NCBI RefSeq assembly: GCF_964204645.1
Contig: NC_134035.1
Span: forward strand, 1,624,001 to 1,688,000
Origin: Tubulanus polymorphus
Lineage: Eukaryota > Nemertea > Palaeonemertea > Tubulaniformes > Tubulanidae
DNA length: 64,000 nt
Direction: 5' to 3'
The position numbers and the translations under genes are program-made. Shown here piece by piece: positions 27,101 to 63,470 of the stretch. How positions within the stretch are numbered: the stretch's first letter is position 1; each line of letters opens with the position of its first letter. Under the pieces are notes generated by a model. The model worked only from the letters and a program-made list of their open reading frames with translations. It did not search any database and was not told the origin of the DNA.

Positions 27101-28150
27101 TCTCGCCCCAAAAAGAAGATTGGGGTTTTAACTCACTGAGCTCAAACTAGTAAGCCATCCCTCTCCTCAAGGATAGCTATACATAACATACACCAAGCTT
27201 ATTTATTCATTTATTAATTATCTATCTTACCCGTAGGAGAAAAGAGATTCTTACAGGTGTAGCTTATCTTACCCCCAAAGAAAAGATTCACTGAATAAAC
27301 AGGGTAGCTTATCTTACCCCAAAGAGAAGATTCACTGAATAAACAGGGGTTGTAGCTTATCTTACCCCAAAGATTCTGACAGGGGAAGTATGTCTTACCC
27401 CAAAGAGAGGATTGTTTGGGGTTTGAACTCATCTAGTTAGCCTTACCTCTCCTCAAGGGTACTTAACATACATCAAGCTTATCTTACCCCAAGTGAAACA
27501 TTTTTACAGGGGTTACATTTATCTTACCCCAACGGAAAAAGTTTCTTGCAGGGGTAGTTTATCTTACCCCAAAGTAAGAATAGACTCTTACATGAACAGT
27601 TTATCTTTCCCCAAAAAGAAAAGATTCATGTATTACTAAACAAGGTTTGTAGCGTTTATCTTACCCCAAAAGAGAAGGGATTCTTACTCTTACAGGAGCA
27701 GTATATTGATCTTTTACCCAAAAAGATTCTTGTATTACTAAAATAAACATGGGTAGTTTATCTTACCCCAAAGAGAAAGGAGATTCTAACATGGGTATTC
27801 TGTCGTACCCCAAAGAGATTCTAACAGGGGTAGTAACCCTAATAATAAAAAGATTCTAACAGGGGTAATTTATCTTACCCTAAAGAGACGAGATTCTAAC
27901 AGGGGTAGCTTATCTTACCCCAAAGTGGAAATATTTTTACAGGTGCAGTTTATATAGGTCAAAAGTGAAAAGCTTATATTAGCACAAAGTACAGATTCAT
28001 GTATTGCTAAACAGGGGTTGAGAGCTTTAATCTTACCCCAAAGTGATTCCAACAGGTGCAGTTTATCTTACTTCAAAAAGAAAATTCTTGTATTACTAAA
28101 CTGGGGCGGTATTCAACTTATCCCAAAGTGAAAAAAGATTCGTATGATAA
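24175..28150. repeat. Large array of a roughly 40-bp repeat
   Basis: On the order of 90 diverged copies of a 39-45 bp unit with core AGCTTATCTTACCCCAAAGT. On the minus strand each unit holds GGGGTAAGAT and CTGTAAGAAT, two 5' splice-site-like sequences. A larger repeat of about 1 kb (26330-26620 and 27340-27620) lies inside. Confidence 0.9.
25745..25815 (-). mobile_element. tRNA-derived SINE fragment (one of four)
   Basis: On the minus strand GAGTTCAAACCCC resembles a B box, preceded by GGTAAGGCTTACTAG. Related pieces sit near 26405-26445, 27113-27180 and 27415-27465 inside the 40-bp array. Confidence 0.4.
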
Positions 28151-28828
28151 TAACCGATGCATCATTAACCGGGTATTGATACAAAAGTAAGTGTTAGATA
28201 CGCACATTCTAAAATTATAGACACCACACAAAAACCATAAGATTCTACTGCATTTGAATCGAACTATAACGTTGTCCGCCCTTCACGGAGGAAATAGTAA
28301 AGGGCTCAGAATTCATACAGAAAACAATAGTTTTAACGACAGTCTTGATAACGACACAGCTAAATTCTGGGAAGTAAAACCCATTTGGAAATATGGTTAT
28401 GAACGTCCATTTCAATCGTAATCTAATTTTGCTAGATTTTAATCTAAGTTTGCTCCGAATTGGTAATGAATGTCTCCATTTCAATTCTAATGAAATAAAT
28501 CATTTTGCAAAATTATCGAAGTCTAATTATACTTTTTCTTCCTACGTTATAATATGGCTGCCTCCTCTTTACGCTTTGTTTTAACTAATTATCGCGCTCG
28601 CAACTTCTGCACGTTGAATGACAGAAGAAACTAAGCTATTTGTAACACAGCCGAGACGACTCAATGGTCACCGGGAAGAGCCCAGATACACTTCTCTATT
28701 CCCTAATAAAAATTTGGGTGCGGGTAACAAAGTTATAATAGGAAAAGGCCGGCAGACTTAAAATTGGCCGACCTGAAGGAAAGAATTCTCAATGTCACCA
28801 ATTGATGCAGATCTCTAGATAAACGAAT
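28151..28828. other. Spacer without a supported gene
   Basis: No exon with both splice signals or convincing ORF was found between the repeat array and the inverted pseudo-copy. Confidence 0.4.
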
Positions 28829-29732
28829 GCAGACCCCGTTCCAGCTGCTGCCTTCCCAGTTAGGCGCCCTAGGCAGCGGACCCTCTGGCAGCCGCACCCT
28901 GGGCGGCTGTGGGAGGGGGAGTTACGGGAGGTAAGCATCATCTCAACATCAATGAGATTTGATATTGTACTAACCAGGTGGCGATCGCGTCACCGAAACC
29001 ACCAGATGGCGATCCCACCATTTATGCCACCAGATGGAAATTTTACGCTTCATCAGCTAATAACGAAAATGTTGCAGCCGCCGTGATATTTCAAGGTAAG
29101 ACATATTCGATTTTAATCAATTAAATCTCAACATCGTCGAGAAGAAAATGTAGCCCCTGATGCCACAGAAAATAGTAAGTCTACACATATTCATGATCCT
29201 ATTTTAGATATGTCCGTTTGTAGCCAGACATTTTTGGTGGATGGGTTTATATATACTTATGTAAAAATGGCAAATCTCACTTGCCCGGGCGGAACCAAGA
29301 ATTCTAAATAAGAGCTGAAACGTTCGTATTTTCAGTTGTACATATTGAATACACGCATACCAAGCGGTCCAGTTCCAGTTAAGATTTGACTCAGTAGAGT
29401 TAAAACATCAAAACGAGTTAATTCTATAACTAAATGATCGAAAATATCCATTTCGATTGTGATCAAATTGATAAGTTTAACTAGATTCTCAAAGTCCACC
29501 AGATGGCGATCCCACCAGTTACGCCACCAGATGGCGATCCCACGCTTCATTAGCTGATAATGAAAATGTTGCAGCCGCCATGACATCTTAGGACGTATTC
29601 AATTTTAATCAATTAAATCTTAACATCATGATTGTTATTATATTATAGGAAGAAAATGCAGCTCTGTTGCAGTTGTCGCCGCACCTGCACCTGAGCCAGC
29701 CCGAAAAGGGCCCGCGTTGGTGCCGTGAAAGT

Positions 29733-30140
29733 AAGTTTGATTTGCGTCAAATCATTTTAAGTTCGATAATCTGGGCAGGGTTTTATAGACCACATCATTT
29801 TCTCCTAGGGGTAAATCCTCAACCTTGGCCCGATTTCATAGACCGGGTTTCAATGTTGCCCCCAGCGGTAAATCCTCAACATAGGTGACAACCACCATTG
29901 TAACAATGATAAACTATGGTAATAACTGACAAATTTTTAAATGTTTCCAGTTGTCCGAGCGTTCAAACCACTTTTCAAGTGATTTTCGCGTCTCTGCACC
30001 CACAGTTCATGGTTATTCATGAAGACTTGACCATTATTTCCTGTTTTAAGTCGTGTAGATTATTATCATTGTGGTTCACCAATGATTATGAGGATATTTT
30101 ATTGTTTTCAAAATTTGCATCGGAAAAAGAATTATCCCTG
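29733..30140 (+). repeat. Inverted copy of intron sequence from about 40800-41231
   Basis: Plus-strand intron text here matches the minus-strand intron below exon 33 over roughly 400 bp, including the TTACCGCTAGGGGCAAC-type block and the segment giving near-identical 70-codon readings on opposite strands. Confidence 0.85.
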
Positions 30141-30310
30141 AATCTCTCTGGTCCTACCGAGCTATTCACATATAAGAATCCCTGAACCTTTCCGGTCCTA
30201 CCGAGCTATTCACATATAGAATCCCTGAACCTTTCCGGTCCTACCGAGCTATTCACATATAGAATCCCTGAACCTTTCCGGTCCTACCGAGCTATTCACA
30301 TATAGAATCC
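30136..30310. repeat. 43-bp tandem repeat in an intron copy
   Basis: About four copies around CCGGTCCTACCGAGCTATTC. The inverted counterpart, with three copies, lies at about 40136-40262. Confidence 0.85.
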
Positions 30311-30421
30311 TTGAATCTCTCTGGTCCTACCAAGTTATTCTGATACCGAATTCTCTAAACAGTAAGAAATAATTTAATGTTTCGATGATTTAATCAATGT
30401 TGATCGTTTTGTTTTTTCCAG

Positions 30422-30469
30422 AGAGACGAAATGCCGTTACGGCGCTCCCCACGGCTTCGACGCCGTAGA
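30422..30469 (+). pseudogene. Intact-looking Arg-rich micro-exon copy (RDEMPLRRSPRLRRRR)
   Basis: Forty-eight nt between TTTTTCCAG and GTAAGTTTG on the plus strand. The peptide is kept almost unchanged from exon 35 despite nine silent codon changes, so it was selected as protein for some time after the duplication. Confidence 0.7.
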
Positions 30470-31019
30470 GTAAGTTTGAATTGTTTACTGAGTTAGTGGT
30501 ATTCCAGACCTGATAACGACTTTGAGAGTAGTGCCTCCATTTTTAAGAGCTTTGAAATATCAAAATACTTTCAAGATCACAATGATTTCTAGTTGTGGTT
30601 ATTTTTCGATCTCTTTCATCTGAACCTTGGCTGTGGGAGGGGGAGTTACGGGAGGTAAGCATCATCTCAATTTGTTTATTTAACAATCATTGAAGAGATT
30701 AGGCGGAATATCGCCGTGGATCCGCGGTATTTAGTTAATTTTTTGACGCGATGTAAGTACAACTTTTTGCACTTATATTATACTCTCTACTTTCTCTTTT
30801 CACTGATCACATCATTTTTCATCCCCCGCTCGTGTTGAGATAAATATCCTCAACGTATATTGAATAAAGTACTGGCTGTAATGGTGTAAAACTATCTTGC
30901 TCTATCCGTTATCAATTACACTTTCCTGTTCGACCAATAATCAGAAGATTATGTATCAAAAGAAATCCTTTTCTCAAATACTGACAAAACTTGAGAGTGA
31001 GAAGCAAAAAACATTTTCA

Positions 31020-31350
31020 TGCCGGTATCACGGTTCCCTCAGTTATATGAATTCAGAATTCCCAAGTATTTCATGGGTGATTTTTCAATTTTCCCAAATG
31101 GCAATGAACACATATCGTCATGCAACAGTCAACATTTTAGCGGTGACTGGTTAATAAAGGTGATTTTCAAGGGAAATTGCTGAAGAAAGTTGCCCTTGGC
31201 AAATACAACATGCGAAATATAATGAATTTCCCAAGTATTTTCCTGATATAAGGAAAATTTTTCAAATTCCCAAATATTTCCAAACCGGGAATTATTATTA
31301 CAAAATTCCCAAGTTTTTCCCAATTTCCCTGTTCTGTGGGAACCATACGG
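31020..31350. mobile_element. Dispersed repeat of about 330 bp (second copy 60250-60555)
   Basis: Both copies share CAAATATTTCC and AGTTTTTCCCAATTTCC and finish near TTCTGTGGGAACCAT, in the same orientation. Family unknown. Confidence 0.7.
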
Positions 31351-31439
31351 TATAATCCGCACATCGTAAACGGATGCATAGCAAAAATCGAAAAAATAAT
31401 TTGGTGTCTATAATTTGAGAATGTACCTTTATAAGAATA

Positions 31440-31610
31440 ACTTAGTATACATGTGACTAAATATACACATAACTAGACATACACAAACCTAGACATACAC
31501 ATGCCTAGACATACACATGACTAGACATACACATGACTAGACATACACATGACTAGATACACACATGACTAGATACACACATGACTAAGTATTCAGGTGA
31601 CTAGTCAGAG
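31440..31610. repeat. 16-bp repeat, left arm
   Basis: About ten copies of ACATACACATGACTAG-like units. Related units in reverse orientation are at 34186-34370, consistent with the inverted duplication around 33 kb. Confidence 0.8.
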
Positions 31611-31875
31611 ACTGCATTCGTGTTTTAATAGTTGTTATCATTGTTTCCAGAGGGTTGGAGAAACCTCTGGGGAGTTACTGGACATATCCCGTGAATCGTA
31701 GCGGTCTAACCAGGAAGATGACCATATCCAGACCAACCAGAATACCCGCTTTTGAAAACCCTCTTACATCTTCCCATATTGCTGGCTGAATGCGTGCTCG
31801 CGGCGCGTGTTGGGCGTAAATTCTTGATATCTGCACCGGCAACGTGGACCTGAGTAAAAGCTCAGCAACAATTTA

Positions 31876-32370
31876 GAGGGGAGTGGGTAGACCAGGGAGG
31901 GAATAGGGCAGGACTATGGGAGAATTTGGGAGGGGAGCAGAAATGGGAGTAAGAGGGAGATAGAAAAGAGGTAAGGAGGAGGGCAGAGTATAAAGAGAAG
32001 AGGATATGAGGGAGGGAGGGAGGATATGAGGGAGGGATGCAGGGAGGATATGAGGGAGGGATGCAGGGAGGGAGGATATGAGGGAGGGAGGGAGGGATGC
32101 AGGGAGGGAGGGAGGGATGCAGGGAGGGAGGACAAGAGGAAGTGAAAGAGGAGGGCAGAGCATAGAGAGAAGAGATTAGGGCAGGGTAGGGAAGAGGATG
32201 TGAAGAGGAAAGGGAGAGAGGGAGGATCAGGTATGGGAGAGGATGAGAGGAAGAGGGTTAGGGTAAGGAGAGGATGGTAAAGGAGAGAGGCAAGAAACGT
32301 GGAAGGGAGGAGGAAAAGAAGAGAGAGAGGAGGAGCAGGGTAGAGGGTAGAGGAAAGAGGGAGCCAAAAC
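31876..32370 (+). repeat. Polypurine tract of about 500 bp
   Basis: Almost only A and G on the plus strand, with GGGAGGGAGGGATGCAGGGA-type units between 32010 and 32130. Capable of triplex or quadruplex structure. Confidence 0.9.
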
Positions 32371-33189
32371 TAGGGATGCAATATCCAGTTATACTAAGTG
32401 AAAATACCAAGAATTTACGTGCCAAGATAAATGGGGAGGGCCTACAAAAAAAAGTCTAAGAAAAAAAAACCTAAGAAAACGAAATACCTAAAAAAGTGTT
32501 TGGAAAAAAATCAGGAATTTCTGAAAATATTGTGACAAATTTTGAATATTTTTGCTATATGATTTTTAAGAATGGTCTAAAGAGCAACGAACCCAGTTTC
32601 ACGGAGTATAATTTGACAATGATTGGTTCTAACTCAATCCTAAACTGAATATCTTCGTGAAACTGGGCCCACATAGGATTACCAACCACCCCCACAACCC
32701 GAACCCATCCTCAACCATGTCCCTACACCCCATCCCAGGGTTTAATGGGTTCAGACGACACGCGTGAAGAACTAACAATCATTCTCGCAAAAACAGAACC
32801 AACATTCACTGTATACAACATTCACACACACACACGCACACACATATACTAAGAGAAGCTTCGTAATTGAAACGTTGAAATTAATTTCGAATATTTCATT
32901 CAATTAATGGATTCACAAAAAAGTATCAACTCCTTAAACGAGTTTCCAAACGTTTTTGTTTAACTTTGCCTAGGATCGAAACATCACGAATTGTTATGAA
33001 ATCCGAACTCCAAATCTATTTCAAATTTTCAATTACGTTCTTCTGAGAAAAAACAAAAGAAGACCAATCTTAATAATGATTATTTCAAAAATTTTCTAAA
33101 ATATCAAAACATTCTCAGTAGTTCCCGACGCAGAAAAAATTTTGCCTAGAATTTTGCCTAAGTTAAACCTAATTTAACCTAATATATTT

Positions 33190-33660
33190 TGTCTGGGATC
33201 GATTTTTTCGGATATTTCCTTGAATCATTTGAACACTTGCCTCAACTTGGGCTTAAACGACAAGTGAAACTGCGTACTCTGAATAAAACATTGTTTCTTA
33301 TAATCCATTTTACACTGTATCGAAGAATTGTCAACAAGTCTAATAGGGAGAACAATAGACTCAATTTTTTTTAAATAAATCAAAAATAAATTAAGTTCAG
33401 AAATTAGCCTACACCTTTCACACCTAAATACTGAAATATTTTCCAAATGATCAAAATTATAATTTGTCGGCTTGAAAAAATTGGAAACACATTGTTAGAA
33501 ATGAAAAAAATGGAGTCTCTTTTCTCTTATTCAACTAGAGTAGATTCTTTTTCTATCTTTCAATACAGCATAAAATGGATATAAAAGCTAGTTCATTTAG
33601 ACTGCACCGTTTCACTATCATATCAAGACCAAACTCGAGGCATGCGTTCAAAAGAAAATT
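33190..33660. mobile_element. Diverged dispersed repeat
   Basis: The AAAATGGAT...AGACTGCACCGTTTCAC block recurs at 37360-37450 and 61390-61480, and TGGAGTCTCTTTTCT relates to sequence near 61200 and 37310 (inverted). An old transposon family, not identified. Confidence 0.5.
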
Positions 33661-33779
33661 ATCCCGAAAAATCTACCACAGACAGAAAAATATAAGACTT
33701 ATGTTAGATAAGAAAAAAAAAGAAAAAAAACCGAACTCCTTAAAATTGTAATAATAAAGCCTAAATTATCACTAAACCT

Positions 33780-34110
33780 AAACTATAAAAAAAAGGTGGG
33801 AAGAGGGGGGCCAAGATCTCGGCACAGCGAGCCAGGGGGGTTAGTGCACATCCTGCGCTCGCTAGGAGGGTACATGACCACCCTCCCGCAACCTCGGGAG
33901 GACCTCCTACTGCAGCCTCGGGAGGTCTTATGCCTCGTGCTACAGCCTAGGGAGATTTTATACCTCCTATTCCGTCACTTCCGACGGAAATACGCCATTG
34001 CCAGCTATGGAAGAATGGGATGTATGTTTTGTGCGAGTTTATCTCCGGAAGGCCCGGATCTGCGGCAATCAACCCAGCACCGTACGATTCATATCGAGAT
34101 ATGACTAGTA
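33780..34110. other. GC-rich patch with CCTCGGGAGG repeats
   Basis: Three to four copies of a roughly 30-bp unit with GCAGCCTCGGGAGG between 33880 and 33955. The overlapping ORF has no splice or start support. Confidence 0.4.
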
Positions 34111-34185
34111 ACTCCGAGAGGTAGCCCAACCATAGAAACAATGATAGCAACTAGTAAAACAGAATACAGAGTCTGACTAGTCACA

Positions 34186-34370
34186 AGAATACCTAGCCAC
34201 GTATATACCTAGTCATGTGTACACCTAGTCATGTGTACATCCAGCCATGTGCACACCTAGTCATGCGTACATCCAGCCATGCGTACATCCAGTCATGTGC
34301 ACACCCAACCATGTGCACACCTAGTCATGAGTACATCCAGCCATGTGCACAACTGGTCATATGCATACTT
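34186..34370. repeat. 16-18-bp repeat, right arm
   Basis: About ten units like CCTAGTCATGTGTACA and CCAGCCATGTGCACA, the reverse complement of the family at 31440. Confidence 0.8.
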
Positions 34371-34769
34371 AGTACCTGAATACATATGTACCAAGCACCT
34401 AACAGCACCTGCACCTAAAAGGATCTGCACCTGTACCTGAGAGCATCTGCACCTGTACCTAAAAGGATCTGCACCTGTACCTTATAGTATCTGCACTTGG
34501 AAAATTGACCGCAATTTTCGCAGAGTAATTTTTACTCAAATTGTTGAAAATTAGAAAATATTGACGAGGCGAACACGTCGAAAAAACGTTTGACACGCAA
34601 AATATTGTTTTAGAAAAAATCGGTTCAAAAAAATGCCAAGATATCGATTGACGGTTTTTCGAATAATCTGAACTCAATTGAGCTGATTATCAATTTATCG
34701 ACTGATCGACTTTCAACTGACTACTACGACCGAGTCACTGACTGACAAAGACTTACTGACTACTACTGA

Positions 34770-35400
34770 ACATGACTGCTGTGATTGAGTGACTGCTACA
34801 GAGTCACCAATACTATTACTATTAATGACAAAATGACTACTACGAGTCACTGACTACAACTTAGTGACTACTATTAACCAAAAAATGACTACTACAACTG
34901 ACTTATAAAGACTTACTGACTACTACTGATCATGACTGCTGTGATTGAGTGACTGCTACAGAGTCACCAATACTATTACTATTAATGACAAAATGACTAC
35001 TACGAGTCACTGACTACAAATTAGTGACTACTACTAACCAAAAAATGACTACTACAACTGACTTATAAAGACTTACTGACTACTACTGATCATGACTGCT
35101 GTGATTGAGTGACTGCTACAGAGTCACCAATACTATTACTATTTATGACAAAATGACTACTACGAGTCACTGGCTACAAATTAGTGACTTCTATTAACCA
35201 AAAAATGACTACTACAACTGACTTATAAAGACTTACTGACTACTACTGATCATGACTACTGTGATTGAGTGACTGCTACAGAGTCACCAATACTATTACT
35301 ATTAATGACAAAATGACTACTACGAATCACTGACTACAAATTAGTGACTACTACTAACCAAAAAATGACTAGTATGACTGCGTAACTTGACTGAATGACT
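34770..35400. repeat. 160-bp tandem repeat, four copies
   Basis: CATGACTGCTGTGATTGAG starts at 34771, 34931 and 35091, with a variant at 35251: a constant 160-bp period. Internally made of TGACTAC-type subrepeats. Confidence 0.9.
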
Positions 35401-35470
35401 ACACTACTACTGCTGATTAACTGACTACCATGACCGATGAAAAAAACTGTTTCGTTGAACTGCTGATTAC

Positions 35471-35559
35471 CCGGATACAGGAAGCAGTTGAATCGTAAAT
35501 GACCCAGTGAAGCAGTGAACAAACAAGCCTACCTCGTTACTGGATCATTTACGATTCAT

Positions 35560-35572
<13 letters not shown>
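35471..35572 (-). promoter_or_regulatory. Inverted repeat spanning the stop codon and proximal 3' UTR
   Basis: Arms 35471-35512 and about 35529-35572 are imperfect reverse complements of roughly 40 bp sharing TGAATCGTAAATGA. The right arm contains the last codons and the TAG. In the mRNA this would fold into a hairpin starting at the stop codon. No clear AATAAA was found on this strand just downstream. Confidence 0.55.
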
Positions 35573-60020
<24,448 letters not shown>

Positions 60021-61484
60021 ATTTCTAGAAAACAAAATAGAGACATCATAAACATTTGAGCGACGACACTTATCATCATTTGAAAATTGGCATATCGATT
60101 GTAAACAAATCCGCCAGATGACAGATCTGTAATCAGTCAGTGCTATGGAGGGTAGCCCTTGGGTTTTAATAGAAACAATTTCAGAGACAACACATTAACA
60201 TCTGGCCCCAGTGTTACCGCACTATAGCAGTATGCGTGGTTACTACAGTTACATGGATTAAAAATTTCTAAGTATTTCATGGGTGATTTTTCAATTTTCC
60301 AAAGTGGAACTGAACCGATATCATCATGCTTCAGTTAACATTTTAGCGGTGACTGGTTGATACAGATGATTCTCAAGGGAATTTGCTGACGAAAGTTGCA
60401 CTTGGCAAATACACAAAATATAAATGAATTACCCAAATATTTCCTTGATTTTAGGAAAATTTCCGAAATTTATTTTTGGAAATATTTCCAAACTAGGAAT
60501 TATCATTTCAAAATTCCAAAGTTTTTCCCAATTTCCGCGTTCTGTGGGAACCATGAGTATGCCTGTTTATCTAAGTGCTGAGGTGGAATTTTTTAAATCT
60601 TTACATCTCCAGCACTTTCGAGTATTGATTAGTTCAATGAAATGCTTAACGCACCTTAAAATTTCAACAAAATATTTTGTTTAGGGTTTCATTCAGTAAA
60701 CCATCAGGCCATACATGCAGTTCAACAGTTTTGGACGCAATGGTATAACGGCAAGGCTAATGAATGAATAAGACCCTAAAGATATTTTCTGTTGAAGACA
60801 TTTTGAGGGCACCAACGATTCCCTACCATTTTTCATTACCAGTTGAAATTTGGTTTATTTCAGAATGTTTTAAATCTAAAAAACTGATCAAGAAATGTGG
60901 AACTGGGGGGTCCAGAACAGTGGAACTGGATCCTGATAGCCGCTTTAAATGAAATCTTTTTGACATTTTTGTTGAAGAAATTAAATTTGTGTAGGGTGCC
61001 AAAAATCCCAGATCAGTTATCCAAAGTAATACACACTAAATTTTTTATTTTCGTGTTTAAACTTTTCTCAACTTGGTCTCAACAGGACCAGTGAAACTGT
61101 ATAGTCCAGATAAACCATCGTTTCTATATCCATCTGACACTGTTTTCAAAAGATTGTCAAAAAATCGTCTTTAACTGATTTGAATCAGAGAAAAGAGACT
61201 CCATTTTATGAACTAAATAAATTTTAACAATATGTTCCATGCCTACCATTTTAAATTATTTTCAAATCATCAAAAATCATATTTCAGAGGCATGGAAACA
61301 CAAGAAACATTTTGTTAGAATTTCAAAAATGGCTGATCTTTTGTAATTGCAACATGAGAAAATGAAGACTTTTTGGCAATTCTTCAATATGGTGTAAAGT
61401 GGATGTAAATACAACTGTTTATTCAGACTGCACATTTTCACTCTGGTCGTATCGAGACCAAATTGAGGTGTGTTCAAAAGTTTA

Positions 61485-61764
61485 CCCCCTTCAGTGTGTC
61501 TACAGCACAGTGTGGTATATAAATCGGTGATGGATTTTGCTCGTTCACCGCACTGCGGTGTCTTAATTAGTTTTTATCTCTATAGAAAGATGGCAGCACC
61601 TGTCAAACATAGTGAAATACTAGTAGCTAATGATACACCGTGCCGCGGTGTAGACGCGCTATAGTGGTATTCCCGTTATTCAACAAACTAGGGCAGAATT
61701 TTTCAAAATTTTAAAATTATCTCCAGCACTATAAGCTATTGATCAGTCAGCACTGAAAGGGTTA
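61485..61764. mobile_element. piggyBac-like MITE
   Basis: The right end reads GCACTGAAAGGGTTAA and the left end CCCTTCAGTGTG, inverted termini, with TTAA on the right and TTAC on the left. It shares its interior with 37843-37990. Confidence 0.55.
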
Positions 61765-61899
61765 AGAGAAATATCACAAAGTAACGGATGTCATGCAAAA
61801 ATTATGAAGACATCGGTCCATTCCGTTTCATGAACGTAAAAATAAAACCCTGTAAATCAATTCAACATTCACTAAATTCACCTGCATTAATGAAGAAAT

Positions 61900-63470
61900 T
61901 TAAAATCGATTTTAAGTGTAAGATATTTTTTATCTAAGTGGGTCCTAGTCTAATTGGGTCTAACAGTCAGTTTCACAAAAATTTCATTGGCGAGATAAAC
62001 TTTAGTTAATGATGAAATTTTATAATCGATGCTAAGTGTAAGGCTAAACAAAAATGATACCTTGTTTCTCCGCAGCGGCCGGGTCATTTTTGTAAAATAT
62101 GATAAAATTTATAAACAGTTCATTTCTATAGCGGCCGGGTCTGTTATGGTAAAATTGATCACGATTTTAAAAGTAATGTAAAGGGTAGATAGGCGGCCGG
62201 CCGGGTCAACATTTAAGTTCAGCAGAGCGGAGAAACAAGGTATCAATTTTTTTTAGCCTAAGATATTCTTCATCTAAGTGGGTCCAAGTCTAATTGGGTC
62301 CAAGAGTCAGTTTCTCGAAAATTGTACAGCTATTTTCTATTTCGACTTGACTTGCACATCAGGTGGCCTAGCTCAGTCAGTTTTAGTGGTATATACCTGA
62401 TAGAAGTCTTATTAGGACCAGAAAGGACTGGCAGTTGACGAAAAACATTGTTTTCTGATCCATTCTACACTGTATTTAAGGATTGCAATAAAGTCTTCAT
62501 TGAAAACAGTTAAAATAAAGAAAAGTGGCTCTATGATTCTAACATTAAATTCTAACAATTTATTTCCATGCCTACATAGCAAACTTCAGTTGCTAAGGCT
62601 TTTTTGTAATCATTTGATACAGTGTGCAATGGATTAAAAAACGACTGCCCCTCAGTAAGTTTAGGTAGTATATACCTGATATTAAAGAAACGGGTCAAAA
62701 GGGTAAGCACAGATGGGCAGCTGATCTAAAAGCATCGGTTCCATTTAAACTGCATTGAGGGATAACCTAAATCTTCTTTAACTCAAATGATCTTCAATAC
62801 AACGTAAAATGGATTAAATATCAAAGTTTAAGGTTGGCCGCCTATCTGTGCCATCTCATTTGAGACCTTTATAACAGGTTACGTACTACCAAAACTGACT
62901 GAGCTAGGCCACCTGATGTGCGGCCAAATCTAGTTGAAATAGAAATTAATCGAAAAACAATATTCTTTACCAACACTAATGGATACAAAAATCTTGTAAA
63001 ACCAGGGCCAACTAAAATCGGGGAAGCAATTTCATGACATAAATTTGACACCAAAATCTATTTCATGGCTCAGTATTTTATGAGAATAGATAATTCTAGA
63101 ATATAATCATATTTTGCCTAGTATTTGTTGATTTGTATCAACATCATCCACAGCTAATAGTGATCTAAGGTCTCAGTGAGTTGTATTGTATTCAAACAAC
63201 TGTAAGACATGCCGTTACATTTTGAGCAGCCAGGGTTTGACTAGTTCGCCATCTAGTGGATACTATGAATTATGAGTGTCTATCGGATTAAATTGTCAGC
63301 TGGCAGATGAGCTTGGCAAGAAAGTTTTTCAAATCGATTCTAAAAATATTTACATTTAATTCAGTTTATCTCACCAATAAATTTTTTGTGAAACTGACCC
63401 CTGGACCTAATTAGACTAGGCCCTACGTGAAGAAAATCTTACTCTAAAATCGCTTTTAAATTACTTCAAC
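61900..63470. mobile_element. Nested palindrome of about 1.57 kb
   Basis: The outer arms (61905-62005 and about 63345-63465) share CAGTTTCACAAAAA, CCTAGTCTAATT and GAGATAAACT inverted. The inner arms (62335-62395 and 62880-62950) share CATCAGGTGGCCTAGCTCAG inverted, which looks like a tRNA-type A box. A short inverted pair, CCTTGTTTCTCCGC, lies at 62060 and 62225. No transposase seen. Confidence 0.55.

Larger units (their letters stand above)
28829..30752 (+). pseudogene. Inverted, rearranged partial copy of the micro-exon gene's 3' exons
   Basis: Plus-strand pieces match minus-strand exons: exon 38 remnants at 28829-28930 (internal deletion, frame open, donor GTAAGC kept) and 30608-30654 (large internal deletion); exon 36 remnants at 29141-29174 (acceptor lost, donor kept) and 29649-29730 (fused to the end of exon 33, frame shifted); exon 35 at 30422-30469 with both splice sites intact; exon 37 at 30687-30752 with the acceptor changed from AG to AA. 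Introns match too. The order is scrambled relative to the gene. Most likely a decaying duplicate, although exon 35 still looks functional. Confidence 0.75.

Noticed and set aside
29916-30185. Near-identical ORFs at 29916-30185 (+) and 40799-41023 (-) as a protein-coding gene pair
   Set aside because: They are intron sequence within the inverted duplication; the similarity is at DNA level and extends outside the frames.
31630-31700. Plus-strand terminal exon after TTGTTTCCAG, about 16 codons to a TAG
   Set aside because: The acceptor is fair, but there is no homologous exon in the minus-strand gene and no supported upstream donor in the right phase.
33796-34104. 102-codon plus ORF over the CCTCGGGAGG patch
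   Set aside because: Composed largely of a short tandem repeat, with the opposite strand also open; no other support.
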